A DNA stretch of 45,588 bases from Bradyrhizobium centrolobii (GCF_001641635.1 NZ_LUUB01000064.1:158-45745); one strand, 5' to 3'. Shown: positions 35,921 to 44,056, numbered from the stretch's first letter. The notes: generated by a model not told the origin, from the letters alone. Made by a program: numbers and translations.

Positions 35921-36283
35921 ATGTCGAAAGCCAAGGTTACGAATGCCCGGCGCAAGCGGAGTGTGCGGTTGAAGCTGCGCCGCTCCGGTGGCGGCCGTCC
36001 GCGCCTGTCGGTGTTCCGCTCGTCCAAGCACATCTACGCCCAGGTCATCGACGACCTGAAGGGCGAGACGCTGGCGTCTGCCTCTTCGCTCGAGAAGTCG
36101 ATGCGCGACGGCGGCAAGACCGGCGCCGACATCGATGCGGCGAAGGCGGTCGGCAAGCTGCTGGCCCAGCGCGCCGCGCAGAAGGGCGTCAAGGAAGTCG
36201 TGTTCGATCGCGGCAGCTATCTCTATCACGGGCGCGTCAAGGCCCTTGCCGACGCGGCGCGTGAGAGCGGGCTGAGCTTCTAA
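35921..36283 (+). CDS. rplR: 50S ribosomal protein L18
   Basis: L18, 120 residues, binds 5S rRNA with L5. The basic N-terminal tail (RRKRSVRLKLRRSGGGRPRLSVFRSSKHIYAQ, about 6-37) and the C-terminal VVFDRGSYLYHGRVKALADAARESGLSF match the family. rpsE follows after 47 nt. Confidence 0.97.
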   Translation: MSKAKVTNARRKRSVRLKLRRSGGGRPRLSVFRSSKHIYAQVIDDLKGETLASASSLEKSMRDGGKTGADIDAAKAVGKLLAQRAAQKGVKEVVFDRGSYLYHGRVKALADAARESGLSF

Positions 36284-36330
36284 CAGAATTTGAGGATTGA
36301 GGCGTAAGCCTCTGAAGGATTGGAAAAACC

Positions 36331-36909
36331 ATGGCAGCTGAACGCGAACACCGCGGCGGACGCGAACGGAGCAGGGAGCGCGAGGAGCGCGACAGCGAGT
36401 TCGTCGACAAGCTCGTCCACATCAACCGCGTCGCCAAGGTCGTCAAGGGCGGCAAGCGCTTCGGTTTCGCAGCGCTGGTCGTGATCGGCGACCAGAAGGG
36501 CCGTGCGGGCTTCGGTCACGGCAAGGCGCGCGAAGTGCCTGAGGCGATCCGGAAAGCGACCGAAGCCGCCAAGCGCAACCTGACCCGCGTCTCGCTGCGC
36601 GAGGGCCGCACGCTCCATCACGACATCGCCGGCCGTCACGGCGCGGGCCGTGTCTACCTGCGTGCCGCTCCGGCCGGTACCGGCATCATCGCCGGCGGTC
36701 CGATGCGCGCCGTGTTCGAGACGCTCGGCGTCCAGGACGTGGTGGCGAAGTCGATCGGCTCGTCGAACCCGTACAACATGGTGCGCGCGACCTTCGACGC
36801 GCTGAAGCACCAGGATTCGCCGCGTTCGGTCGCAGCCCGCCGCAACATCAAGGTATCCACCCTTCAGGCCCGTCGCATCGGCGGCGATGCCGAGGCGGCT
36901 GCCGACTAA
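36331..36909 (+). CDS. rpsE: 30S ribosomal protein S5
   Basis: S5, 192 residues, takes part in decoding accuracy and mRNA unwinding. The N-terminal RNA-binding half has VHINRVAKVVKGGKRFGFAALVV, including the loop where spectinomycin-resistance changes arise; the residues look unaltered. The C-terminal half has GTGIIAGGPMRAVFE. The first 20 residues are unusually Arg/Glu-rich, as in other alphaproteobacteria. Confidence 0.98.
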   Translation: MAAEREHRGGRERSREREERDSEFVDKLVHINRVAKVVKGGKRFGFAALVVIGDQKGRAGFGHGKAREVPEAIRKATEAAKRNLTRVSLREGRTLHHDIAGRHGAGRVYLRAAPAGTGIIAGGPMRAVFETLGVQDVVAKSIGSSNPYNMVRATFDALKHQDSPRSVAARRNIKVSTLQARRIGGDAEAAAD

Positions 36910-36934
36910 CGGAAGCTTTTCGGAGTAGACTCCC

Positions 36935-37129
36935 ATGGCCAAGGCCGCAAAGACGATCAAGCTCGAGCAGACCGGCAGCGCGATCCGCCGCCATCACTCG
37001 CAGCGTTCGACGCTGATCGGGCTCAAGCTCAACAAGATCGGCCGCGTCAGCGAACTGCCGGACACCCCGGCGGTCCGTGGCATGATCGAGAAGGTTCACC
37101 ATCTCGTCCGCATCGTCGACGAGAAGTAA
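36935..37129 (+). CDS. rpmD: 50S ribosomal protein L30
   Basis: L30, 64 residues, is a small 50S protein not found in all bacteria. The segment KLEQTGSAIRRHHSQRSTLIGLKLNKIGRV (about 8-37) is characteristic. It sits between rpsE and rplO at 25 and 16 nt, as expected. Confidence 0.97.
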   Translation: MAKAAKTIKLEQTGSAIRRHHSQRSTLIGLKLNKIGRVSELPDTPAVRGMIEKVHHLVRIVDEK

Positions 37130-37145
37130 GACAAGGAGAAGGGCG

Positions 37146-37631
37146 ATGAAGCTCAGCGATATCGCCGACAACGCCGGCTCGCGCAAGAAGCGCATGCGCG
37201 TCGGCCGCGGCATCGGTTCGGGCAAGGGCAAGCAGTCCGGCCGCGGCGGCAAGGGCCAGACCGCGCGTTCGGGCGTCCGCATCAAGGGTTTCGAAGGCGG
37301 CCAGATGCCGATGCATCGCCGTCTGCCGAAGCGCGGCTTCAACAACATCTTCCGCGTCGAGTTCGTCGAGATCAATCTCGACCGGCTCCAGGAAGCGGTC
37401 GATGCCAAGAAGATCGACGCTGGCAGCGTCGTGAACGTCGAGGCGCTGGTGAAGGCCGGCGTGCTGCGCCGCGCCAAGGCCGGCCTGCGGCTACTCGGCC
37501 GCGGCGAACTCAAGGCCAAGCTCAACATCGAAGTGCATGGCGCCTCGAAGTCCGCGATCGCGGCGGTCGAGAAGGCCGGCGGCTCGGTGAAGATCCTCGC
37601 GCCCGCCAAGGAAGAAGGCGAGGCGGCGTAA
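37146..37631 (+). CDS. rplO: 50S ribosomal protein L15
   Basis: L15, 161 residues, is a late assembly protein. The glycine-rich basic N-terminal arm RVGRGIGSGKGKQSGRGGKGQ (about 19-39) threads into 23S rRNA, and GFEGGQMPMHRRLPKRGF follows. AAGGAG lies 5 nt before the ATG. A hairpin and a 148-nt gap follow before secY. Confidence 0.98.
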   Translation: MKLSDIADNAGSRKKRMRVGRGIGSGKGKQSGRGGKGQTARSGVRIKGFEGGQMPMHRRLPKRGFNNIFRVEFVEINLDRLQEAVDAKKIDAGSVVNVEALVKAGVLRRAKAGLRLLGRGELKAKLNIEVHGASKSAIAAVEKAGGSVKILAPAKEEGEAA

Positions 37632-37645
37632 CAACTGCGTCATTG

Positions 37646-37668
37646 GCCCGCGGCTCGCGGGCCTTTAC
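37646..37668 (+). terminator. Hairpin between rplO and secY
   Basis: GGCCCGCG at 37646-37653 pairs with CGCGGGCC at 37657-37664 around a 3-nt loop, followed by TTT. It lies 14 nt past the rplO stop. The T run is short, so partial attenuation of secY expression is more likely than full termination. Confidence 0.45.
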
Positions 37669-37779
37669 GCATGCGGGATGTTGGACTTATCGAAGCCGAG
37701 CACCAGATAATGTCCGGCGTCCGCCCAGTAGCCCGGCCGCGGGCATGACGGCGCAAAAGGCGGCGGGAGAAAGTCCAAG

Positions 37780-39111
37780 ATGGTCTCAGCAGCGGAACAA
37801 CTGGCAGCCAATCTCAATTTCGGCGCGTTTGCCAAGGCCGACGAACTGAAGAAGCGCATCTGGTTCACCCTGGGTGCGATGCTCGTTTATCGGCTGGGTA
37901 CCTACATCCCGCTGCCCGGCATCGATCCCAACATCTGGGAGCAGGTGTTCCGCTCGCAGGCGGGCGGCATCCTCGGCATGTTCAACATGTTTGCCGGCGG
38001 CGGCATCCACCGCATGGCGATCTTCGCGCTGAACATCATGCCGTACATCTCGGCCTCGATCATCATCCAGCTCCTCACCACCGTCTCGCCGCAGCTCGAG
38101 GCGCTGAAGAAGGAAGGCGAGGCGGGCCGCAAGACGCTAAACCAGTACACGCGCTATCTCACCGTGATCCTGGCAGCGTTCCAGTCCTACGGTATCGCGG
38201 TGGGCCTCGAGGGCGCCGGCAATGTCGTCAGCGACCCCGGCATGTTCTTCCGCCTCTCCACCGCCATCACGCTGACCGGCGGCACCATGTTCCTGATGTG
38301 GCTGGGCGAGCAGGTCACCTCGCGCGGCATCGGCAACGGTATCTCGCTGATCATCCTCTCCGGCATCGTCGCCGAGCTGCCCTCGGCGCTCGCCAACATG
38401 CTGGAACTCGGCCGCCAGGGCGCGATGTCGACCGGCCTGATCCTGGTCGTGATCGTGATGGCGGTCGCCGTGATCGCCTTCATCGTGTTCATGGAGCGCG
38501 CCCAGCGCCGCCTGCTCATCCAGTATCCGAAGCGCCAGGTCGGCAACAAGATGTTCGAGGGCCAGTCCTCGCATCTGCCGCTCAAGCTCAACACCTCGGG
38601 CGTGATCCCGCCGATCTTCGCATCCTCGCTCTTGCTGCTGCCGACGACGGTTGCGAACTTCAACGCCGGCAGGGGACCGGAGTGGTTCCAGTGGATCACC
38701 ACCCAGCTCGGCCACGGCCGTCCGCTGTTCCTGATCCTGTATCTGGCGCTGATCGTGTTCTTCGCCTTCTTCTACACCGCGATCGTGTTCAACCCGACCG
38801 AGACCGCGGACAATCTGAAGAAGCACGGCGGCTTCATTCCGGGCATTCGTCCGGGCGAGCGCACCGCGGAATACATCGATTACGTGCTGTCACGCATCAC
38901 CGTGATCGGTGCGATCTATCTCGCGATCGTCTGCTTGATCCCGGAGATCCTGATCTCCTACGCCTCGGTGCCGTTCTATTTCGGCGGTACATCGCTGCTG
39001 ATCGTGGTCAGCGTCACCATGGACACCGTGGCGCAGGTGCAGGGCTATCTGCTGGCCCATCAGTATGAGGGGCTGATCCGGAAATCGAAGCTGCGGGGTC
39101 GCCGTCGCTGA
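37780..39111 (+). CDS. secY: Preprotein translocase subunit SecY
   Basis: SecY, 443 residues, is the channel subunit of SecYEG with ten predicted membrane helices. Recognised segments are FNMFAGGGIHRMAIFALNIMPYISASII (plug and TM2, about 68-95), GNGISLIILSGIVAELP, and the cytoplasmic loop FNPTETADNLKKHGGFIPGIRPG. The C-terminal end KSKLRGRRR is basic. The start MVSAAEQLAANLNF is typical of alphaproteobacteria. It ends the spc group; no rpmJ follows. Confidence 0.98.
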   Translation: MVSAAEQLAANLNFGAFAKADELKKRIWFTLGAMLVYRLGTYIPLPGIDPNIWEQVFRSQAGGILGMFNMFAGGGIHRMAIFALNIMPYISASIIIQLLTTVSPQLEALKKEGEAGRKTLNQYTRYLTVILAAFQSYGIAVGLEGAGNVVSDPGMFFRLSTAITLTGGTMFLMWLGEQVTSRGIGNGISLIILSGIVAELPSALANMLELGRQGAMSTGLILVVIVMAVAVIAFIVFMERAQRRLLIQYPKRQVGNKMFEGQSSHLPLKLNTSGVIPPIFASSLLLLPTTVANFNAGRGPEWFQWITTQLGHGRPLFLILYLALIVFFAFFYTAIVFNPTETADNLKKHGGFIPGIRPGERTAEYIDYVLSRITVIGAIYLAIVCLIPEILISYASVPFYFGGTSLLIVVSVTMDTVAQVQGYLLAHQYEGLIRKSKLRGRRR

Positions 39112-39160
39112 GAGTGAGGCGCGGCGGCCGATCAGGGTGCCGGCTGATGTCACCGATTCG

Positions 39161-39180
39161 CTGCGCACGCAGATGCGCAG
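39161..39180 (+). other. Hairpin in secY-adk gap
   Basis: CTGCGCA and TGCGCAG form a 7-bp stem with a 6-nt loop, 50 nt past secY. The 283-nt gap between secY and adk otherwise shows no supported gene; a 67-codon open frame at 39137-39340 lacks similarity and a ribosome-binding site. Confidence 0.35.
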
Positions 39181-39394
39181 CGTCTTTCAGGCGCGCTGCC
39201 GACCGCTCGATTGCATCGGCAGAGCTGTTCTCACCGCCACGCTATCCCTGATTTCACAGGCTTTCTTGGCCTCCGGGCGCCAGCTCCCCTATGATATGGG
39301 TAGCGGTGCGGCGCTGATTATGGTTTGCACGGTTTCTTGATCTTCAAACACAGGTGCGCGACGTATCGCTCACCAATCCGGGGGGCGTACGCCG

Positions 39395-40240
39395 ATGAGA
39401 ATTATACTTCTGGGACCGCCGGGGTCGGGCAAGGGGACCCAGGCGCAGCTGCTCGTGCAGCGCTACGGCATCGTCCAGCTCTCGACCGGGGAAATGCTTC
39501 GCGCTGCGGTTGCGGCAGGAACGCCGGTCGGGCTGAAGGCCAAGGAGATCATGGGCAATGGCGGTCTGGTGCCGGACGACGTCGTGGTCGGAATCATCTC
39601 CGACCGGATCGACCTGCCGGACGCCAAGAACGGCTTCATCCTCGATGGCTTCCCGCGCACCGTGCCGCAGGCCGAAGCGCTGGATGAGCTCCTCAAGCAC
39701 AAGCACCTCAAGCTCGACGCGGTCATTGAGCTGCGGGTCAACGAGAGTGCGCTGCTCCAGCGCGTGGAGACTCGCGTGGCTCAGATGCGGGAGCGCGGCG
39801 AGGAGGTCCGGGTCGACGACACGCCGGAGGTCCTGACCAAGCGGCTCGCCAGCTACCGGAGTCTGACGGAACCGCTGATTCACTACTATTCCGAGCGGCG
39901 GAAGCTCTCGACCATCGACGGCATGATGACCATCGAGGAGGTCACCCGCGCGATCCACCGCCTCCTGCTGGCGCTGGGGGCGGTCGAGCCCAAGACGCAC
40001 GCCAAAACCACTGCCAGGAGCGCCGCCAAGAGGGGAACCAAAAAGGCTGCCAAGACCGTCAAAAAGCCGGCGAAAACGGCCAAAAAGGCTGCCAAAGCCC
40101 CCAAAAAGGCTGCCAAAGGGGCCAAGAAGAGCGCGAAGACGGCCGTGAAGAAGACCGCCAAGAAGGCTGTCGAAAAGGCCGCCAAAAAGGCCCCGAAGAA
40201 GAGCCCAAAAAAGGTCACGAAAAAGCGAGCTAAACGCTAG
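39395..40240 (+). CDS. adk: Adenylate kinase with lysine/alanine-rich C-terminal tail
   Basis: Residues 1-195 are a short-type adenylate kinase (ATP + AMP = 2 ADP). The P-loop GPPGSGKGT is at 7-15, the AMP-binding residues lie in LSTGEMLR (29-36) and GFPRT (85-89), and the short lid RGEEVRVDDTPE (134-145) lacks the zinc-binding LID insert. Residues about 200-281 are a basic tail with 32 lysines in 82 residues in repeats of the form KKAAK, like histone H1 or AlgP tails. The DNA of the tail repeats CAAAAAGGCTGCCAA three times. adk after secY is the usual place. The tail's role is unknown; nucleic-acid or ribosome binding is possible. Confidence 0.93.
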   Translation: MRIILLGPPGSGKGTQAQLLVQRYGIVQLSTGEMLRAAVAAGTPVGLKAKEIMGNGGLVPDDVVVGIISDRIDLPDAKNGFILDGFPRTVPQAEALDELLKHKHLKLDAVIELRVNESALLQRVETRVAQMRERGEEVRVDDTPEVLTKRLASYRSLTEPLIHYYSERRKLSTIDGMMTIEEVTRAIHRLLLALGAVEPKTHAKTTARSAAKRGTKKAAKTVKKPAKTAKKAAKAPKKAAKGAKKSAKTAVKKTAKKAVEKAAKKAPKKSPKKVTKKRAKR

Positions 40241-40246
40241 CAGCGG

Positions 40247-40276
40247 TTGACGAAAGCCCCCTGAATCCCTTAATAA
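40247..40276 (+). promoter_or_regulatory. Candidate alpha-operon promoter before rpsM
   Basis: TTGACG at 40247-40252 and TAATAA at 40271-40276 are separated by 18 nt. The -35 box is close to consensus and the -10 box is moderate. It begins 6 nt after the adk stop and would give rpsM a leader of about 145 nt. Confidence 0.45.
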
Positions 40277-40333
40277 GCCCCGCATCCAAGTCGGATAGTT
40301 TCAGACGATGCCGGGCCCCAGGAAGACCGGGGG

Positions 40334-40367
40334 TGGGCGTCGTGTTCGCGTTTGTGAACACCTGCCC
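40334..40367 (+). promoter_or_regulatory. Stem-loop in the rpsM leader
   Basis: GTGTTC at 40342-40347 pairs with GAACAC at 40356-40361, with flanking GGGC and GCCC extending the helix past a small internal loop. It lies about 60 nt before rpsM. In E. coli this leader holds the S4 repressor site, but rpsD is not in this operon, so any regulator would differ. Confidence 0.3.
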
Positions 40368-40427
40368 GAGAAAGCAAGCACTTAAAGCCCGATTCCTGAC
40401 GAGGGATCGGCAACAGGAGAGAAGGCC

Positions 40428-40796
40428 GTGGCCCGTATTGCCGGCGTAAACATTCCCACCAACAAGCGCGTGCTGATCGCGCTGCAGTACATCCATGGCA
40501 TCGGCCCCAAGATCGCCGGTGACATCATGGAGAAGGTGAAGATTCCCGAGGATCGTCGCGTCAATCAGCTCAGCGACGCCGAAGTGCTCCAGATCCGCGA
40601 AGTGATCGACCGCGACTATCTCGTCGAGGGCGACCTGCGTCGTGAGGTCGGCATCAACATCAAGCGTCTGATGGACCTCGGCTGCTATCGCGGCCTGCGT
40701 CATCGTCGCGGTCTGCCGGTGCGCGGTCAGCGTACTCACACCAATGCGCGTACGCGCAAGGGCCCGGCCAAGGCCATCGCCGGCAAGAAGAAGTAA
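40428..40796 (+). CDS. rpsM: 30S ribosomal protein S13
   Basis: S13, 122 residues, contacts the 50S subunit and P-site tRNA. It starts at a GTG (MARIAGVNIPTNKR), with AGGAGA about 10 nt upstream; no ATG nearby keeps the family N-terminus. The C-terminal RGLRHRRGLPVRGQRTHTNARTRKG is diagnostic. rpsK follows after 123 nt. Confidence 0.97.
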   Translation: MARIAGVNIPTNKRVLIALQYIHGIGPKIAGDIMEKVKIPEDRRVNQLSDAEVLQIREVIDRDYLVEGDLRREVGINIKRLMDLGCYRGLRHRRGLPVRGQRTHTNARTRKGPAKAIAGKKK

Positions 40797-40919
40797 GTTT
40801 TCGAATTCAGTCGCGGCACGTGGCGAAGAGGGGCTCTCCCGTTCGCCATGCGCCTTTCGTTCCACAGGTGTAGCCGCTGGCATTACGGCGGCGTTTGAGA
40901 TCTTCAGGAAAGGGACTCA

Positions 40920-41309
40920 ATGGGCAAGGAAGCCACCCGCGTTCGCCGTCGTGAGCGCAAGAACATCGCCTCCGGCGTCGCGCACGTGAACTCGTCGTTC
41001 AACAACACGACCATTACCATCACCGACGCGCAGGGCAACACGATTGCCTGGTCGTCCGCGGGCACCATGGGTTTCAAGGGATCGCGCAAGTCGACCCCGT
41101 ATGCAGCGCAGGTCGCTGCGGAGGACGTTTCCAAGAAGGCGCAGGAGCACGGCATGCGCACGCTGGAAGTCGAAGTCGCCGGTCCCGGTTCGGGCCGCGA
41201 GTCGGCGCTCCGCGCATTGCAGGCCGCGGGCTTCACCGTCACCTCGATCCGCGACGTGACCACGATCCCGCACAATGGTTGCCGGCCGCGCAAGCGTCGC
41301 CGCGTTTGA
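40920..41309 (+). CDS. rpsK: 30S ribosomal protein S11
   Basis: S11, 129 residues, lies on the platform near the exit-site codon. The segment GVAHVNSSFNNTTITITDAQGN and the C-terminal HNGCRPRKRRRV are diagnostic. Asn119-Gly120 is the site of isoaspartate formation in E. coli. rpsD, which follows rpsK in enterobacteria, is absent here; rpoA is next. Confidence 0.98.
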   Translation: MGKEATRVRRRERKNIASGVAHVNSSFNNTTITITDAQGNTIAWSSAGTMGFKGSRKSTPYAAQVAAEDVSKKAQEHGMRTLEVEVAGPGSGRESALRALQAAGFTVTSIRDVTTIPHNGCRPRKRRRV

Positions 41310-41316
41310 TACGAGG

Positions 41317-41340
41317 TTGCGGGCGCATTGTCGCCCGCAA
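41317..41340 (+). terminator. Hairpin between rpsK and rpoA
   Basis: TTGCGGGCG at 41317-41325 and CGCCCGCAA at 41332-41340 form a perfect 9-bp stem with a 6-nt loop, starting 7 nt after the rpsK stop. The following TGACATTTTG is only weakly T-rich, so it may attenuate or mark a processing point before rpoA. Confidence 0.5.
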
Positions 41341-41421
41341 TGACATTTTGCGAAGCCGCGGGAATGATCTGCGGCCTTTCTCCAACGCCAGTATTTTGAA
41401 CTGTCAAATTGACTGGCCTGT

Positions 41422-42453
41422 ATGGGTGAAACAGTGACGATCCAGAAAAATTGGCAAGAACTGATTCGGCCGAACAAGCTCCAGGTCACGCCTGGCGGCG
41501 ACCCGGCCCGTTTTGCGACCATCGTCGCCGAACCGCTCGAGCGCGGCTTCGGCCAGACGCTCGGCAATGCGCTCCGCCGCATCCTGCTGTCCTCGCTCCA
41601 GGGCGCGGCCGTGCAGTCGGTGCACATCGACGGCGTGCTGCACGAGTTCTCCTCGATCGCTGGCGTCCGTGAGGACGTTACCGACATCGTGCTCAACATC
41701 AAGGACATCTCGATCAAGATGCAGGGCGAAGGCCCCAAGCGCATGGTCGTGAAGAAGCAGGGCCCGGGCGTCGTCACCGCCGGCGACATCCAGACCGTCG
41801 GCGACGTCACCGTGCTCAATCCGGATCTCCAGATCTGCACGCTCGACGAGGGCGCCGAGATCCGCATGGAGTTCACGGTCTCGACCGGCAAGGGCTACGT
41901 GCCCGCCGAGCGCAACCGTCCCGAGGACGCGCCGATCGGCCTGATCCCGGTCGACAGCCTGTACTCGCCGGTCCGCAAGGTCTCCTACAAGGTCGAGAAC
42001 ACTCGCGAGGGCCAGATCCTCGACTACGACAAGCTGACCATGACGATCGAGACCAACGGCGCGATCTCGCCGGATGACTCGGTGGCCTATGCCGCGCGGA
42101 TCCTCCAGGATCAGCTCAACGTGTTCGTCAACTTCGAAGAGCCGCGCAAGGAAGTCGCTCAGGAGATCATCCCGGACCTCGCCTTCAACCCGGCTTTCCT
42201 CAAGAAGGTGGACGAGCTCGAGCTGTCGGTGCGTTCGGCAAACTGCTTGAAGAACGACAACATCGTCTACATTGGCGACCTCGTGCAGAAGAGCGAAGCG
42301 GAAATGCTCCGTACCCCGAACTTCGGCCGCAAGTCGCTGAACGAGATCAAGGAAGTGCTGGCCCAGATGGGTCTGCACCTCGGCATGGAAGTGCCGGGCT
42401 GGCCGCCGGAGAACATCGACGAGCTCGCCAAGCGCTTCGAGGATCACTACTAA
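41422..42453 (+). CDS. rpoA: DNA-directed RNA polymerase subunit alpha
   Basis: RpoA, 343 residues, dimerises to nucleate RNA polymerase assembly. The N-terminal domain has RGFGQTLGNALRRILLSSLQGAAV (about 41-64). The C-terminal domain, which contacts UP elements and activators, has LELSVRSANCLKNDNIVYIGDLVQ, with the DNA-contacting arginine in SVRSANCL. Its ribosome-binding site is not obvious. It is full length; a palindromic repeat lies between it and rplQ. Confidence 0.99.
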   Translation: MGETVTIQKNWQELIRPNKLQVTPGGDPARFATIVAEPLERGFGQTLGNALRRILLSSLQGAAVQSVHIDGVLHEFSSIAGVREDVTDIVLNIKDISIKMQGEGPKRMVVKKQGPGVVTAGDIQTVGDVTVLNPDLQICTLDEGAEIRMEFTVSTGKGYVPAERNRPEDAPIGLIPVDSLYSPVRKVSYKVENTREGQILDYDKLTMTIETNGAISPDDSVAYAARILQDQLNVFVNFEEPRKEVAQEIIPDLAFNPAFLKKVDELELSVRSANCLKNDNIVYIGDLVQKSEAEMLRTPNFGRKSLNEIKEVLAQMGLHLGMEVPGWPPENIDELAKRFEDHY

Positions 42454-42458
42454 GAATT

Positions 42459-42538
42459 CGTCGTTCCGGGGCGGTGCGTCAGCATCGAACCCGGAACCTC
42501 GAGATTCCGGATCGTCGCTTCGCGCCGTCCGGAATGAC
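42459..42538. repeat. 80-bp palindromic repeat between rpoA and rplQ
   Basis: The element runs from CGTCGTTCCGG to CCGGAATGAC and has a central AACCTCGAGATT. The two halves are imperfectly complementary with internal GC-rich hairpins. From memory this matches a frequent Bradyrhizobium repeat beginning TCGTTCCGGGG. Its place inside a ribosomal operon shows it tolerates read-through. Confidence 0.6.
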
Positions 42539-42620
42539 TGACTTGGGCGAACGCAGGCAGCCCACCTGAGCAACATGTCCGACGAACCGTCGCGGCAGTT
42601 TTAACGTAAGGAATAGTCAC

Positions 42621-43037
42621 ATGCGTCACGGCAAGGTTCATCGGAAGCTCAACCGCACGGCCGAGCACCGCCGCGCGATGTTCGCCAACATGGCGGCCTC
42701 GCTGATCAAGCACGAGCAGATCGTCACCACGCTGCCCAAGGCCAAGGAGCTTCGCCCGATCGTCGAGAAGCTCGTCACCCTCGGCAAGAAGGGTGGCCTC
42801 TCGCTGCGCCGCCAGGCGATCGCCGAGCTGCGCGACGTCGACATGGTCAAGAAGCTCTTCGACACGCTAGCGACCCGCTACAAGGACCGCCAGGGCGGCT
42901 ACACCCGCATCATCAAGGCAGGCTTCCGCTACGGCGACAACGCCGCGATGGCCGTGATCGAGTTCGTCGATCGCGACGTCGATGCCAAGGGCCAGGACTC
43001 CGGTCCGGTGCAGGAGAAGGAAGCCGAGGCGGCGTGA
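42621..43037 (+). CDS. rplQ: 50S ribosomal protein L17
   Basis: L17, 138 residues, lies near the tunnel exit. The N-terminus MRHGKVHRKLNRTAEHRRAMFANM and the segment RIIKAGFRYGDNAAMAVIEFVDRD are diagnostic. A short acidic tail ends the protein. It is the last gene of the supercluster and is followed 23 nt later by a strong terminator. Confidence 0.98.
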   Translation: MRHGKVHRKLNRTAEHRRAMFANMAASLIKHEQIVTTLPKAKELRPIVEKLVTLGKKGGLSLRRQAIAELRDVDMVKKLFDTLATRYKDRQGGYTRIIKAGFRYGDNAAMAVIEFVDRDVDAKGQDSGPVQEKEAEAA

Positions 43038-43060
43038 GCCGGACGGCATGAAGTCTTCAG

Positions 43061-43089
43061 AAAGCGGCGCCTTTGGGCGCCGCTTTTTT
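43061..43089 (+). terminator. Intrinsic terminator of the alpha operon
   Basis: AAAGCGGCGC at 43061-43070 and GCGCCGCTTT at 43077-43086 form a perfect 10-bp stem with a 6-nt loop, followed by a T run to 43089. It closes the ribosomal protein supercluster. Confidence 0.92.
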
Positions 43090-43213
43090 GTTGGCGGTTG
43101 TCGAGCCTTTCGCGACGCTCAAGGTGTCGTCCTGGCTTTCGCCACGACGACGATGTGAGGGGCGTTCTGCTCACGCGTCAGTGAGTGCGGATTGCGGCTG
43201 CTTGTGCAGCGAC

Positions 43214-43245
43214 CGATATCTCCATCGACATCAATGGAGATATCG
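43214..43245 (+). promoter_or_regulatory. Perfect 12-bp inverted repeat over the SDR ribosome-binding site
   Basis: CGATATCTCCAT at 43214-43225 and ATGGAGATATCG at 43234-43245 are perfect complements with an 8-nt spacer. The right arm contains GGAG at 43236-43239, 7 nt before the ATG at 43247, so the RNA hairpin would bury the ribosome-binding site. As DNA it could equally be a dimeric repressor operator. Confidence 0.6.
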
Positions 43246-43246
43246 C

Positions 43247-44035
43247 ATGAAGATCGACCTTTCCGGCAAGACTGCTCTCGTGACCGGCTCGACCGCCGGC
43301 ATCGGCCTGGCCATTGCCAAGGGGCTTGCTGCCTCCGGCGCGAACGCCGTGATCAACGGGCGCGGCCAGGACAAGGTCGATGCGGCCGTCCGCAAGCTCG
43401 AAGGGACAGGCGCCAAGGTGCGCGGCATCGCCGCCGACGTCTCGACGGCCTCGGGCTGCAAGGCGCTGGTCACGGCACTGCCCGAGGTCGACATCCTCAT
43501 CAACAATGCCGGCATCTTCGAGCCGAAGGATTTTTTCGAGATCCCCGACGAGGACTGGAGCCGCTTCTTCGAGGTCAACGTGATGAGCGGCGTGCGGCTG
43601 TCGCGCGCCTATCTGAAGGGCATGCTCAAGCGCAACTGGGGCCGCATCGTCTTCATCTCCTCGGAGTCCGGTCTCAACATTCCCGTCGAGATGATCCATT
43701 ACGGCATGACCAAGACAGCCCAGCTCTCGATTGCGCGCGGGCTTGCGCTGCTCACCCGCGGTACCGGCGTCACCATCAATTCCGTGCTGCCCGGCCCGAC
43801 CATGACCGAGGGCGTCGAGACTTTCGTGAAGGATCTCGCGAAGCAGAACGGCCAGTCGGTCGATGAGGCCGCTGCCAACTTCGTCAAGCAGCATCGCCCG
43901 AGCTCGCTGCTGCAACGCTTTGCCAGCGTCGACGAGATCGCCAACATGGTGGTCTATGTCGCCTCGAAGGAGGCCTCCGCCACCAACGGCGCGGCGCTGC
44001 GGGCCGAGGGCGGCATCGTCAACACGATTGCCTAG
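43247..44035 (+). CDS. SDR family oxidoreductase
   Basis: This 262-residue short-chain dehydrogenase has the cofactor motif TGSTAGIG at 13-20, NNAG at 86-89, the catalytic Ser139, Tyr152 and Lys156 (YGMTK), and Arg39 after the second strand (NGRG), which favours NADP. The ATG at 43247 has GGAG 7 nt upstream; the frame is open 58 codons further without similarity. The ribosome-binding site lies in a 12-bp inverted repeat, suggesting control of translation or transcription. The gene follows the alpha-operon terminator and is complete up to 20 nt before the insertion sequence. The substrate is unknown. Confidence 0.9.
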   Translation: MKIDLSGKTALVTGSTAGIGLAIAKGLAASGANAVINGRGQDKVDAAVRKLEGTGAKVRGIAADVSTASGCKALVTALPEVDILINNAGIFEPKDFFEIPDEDWSRFFEVNVMSGVRLSRAYLKGMLKRNWGRIVFISSESGLNIPVEMIHYGMTKTAQLSIARGLALLTRGTGVTINSVLPGPTMTEGVETFVKDLAKQNGQSVDEAAANFVKQHRPSSLLQRFASVDEIANMVVYVASKEASATNGAALRAEGGIVNTIA

Positions 44036-44056
44036 CGATGAGCTCGTAGCTCGTAG

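Noticed and set aside
39137..39340. 67-codon open frame between secY and adk
   Set aside because: No ribosome-binding site, no family similarity, and it covers a hairpin. Probably chance.
39975..40240. Tandem repeats of the adk tail as a CRISPR-like array
   Set aside because: The repeats are in frame, encode a continuous lysine/alanine tail, and lack regular spacers.
41310..41421. rpsD expected after rpsK
   Set aside because: Absent, but this is the normal alphaproteobacterial arrangement and not a loss.
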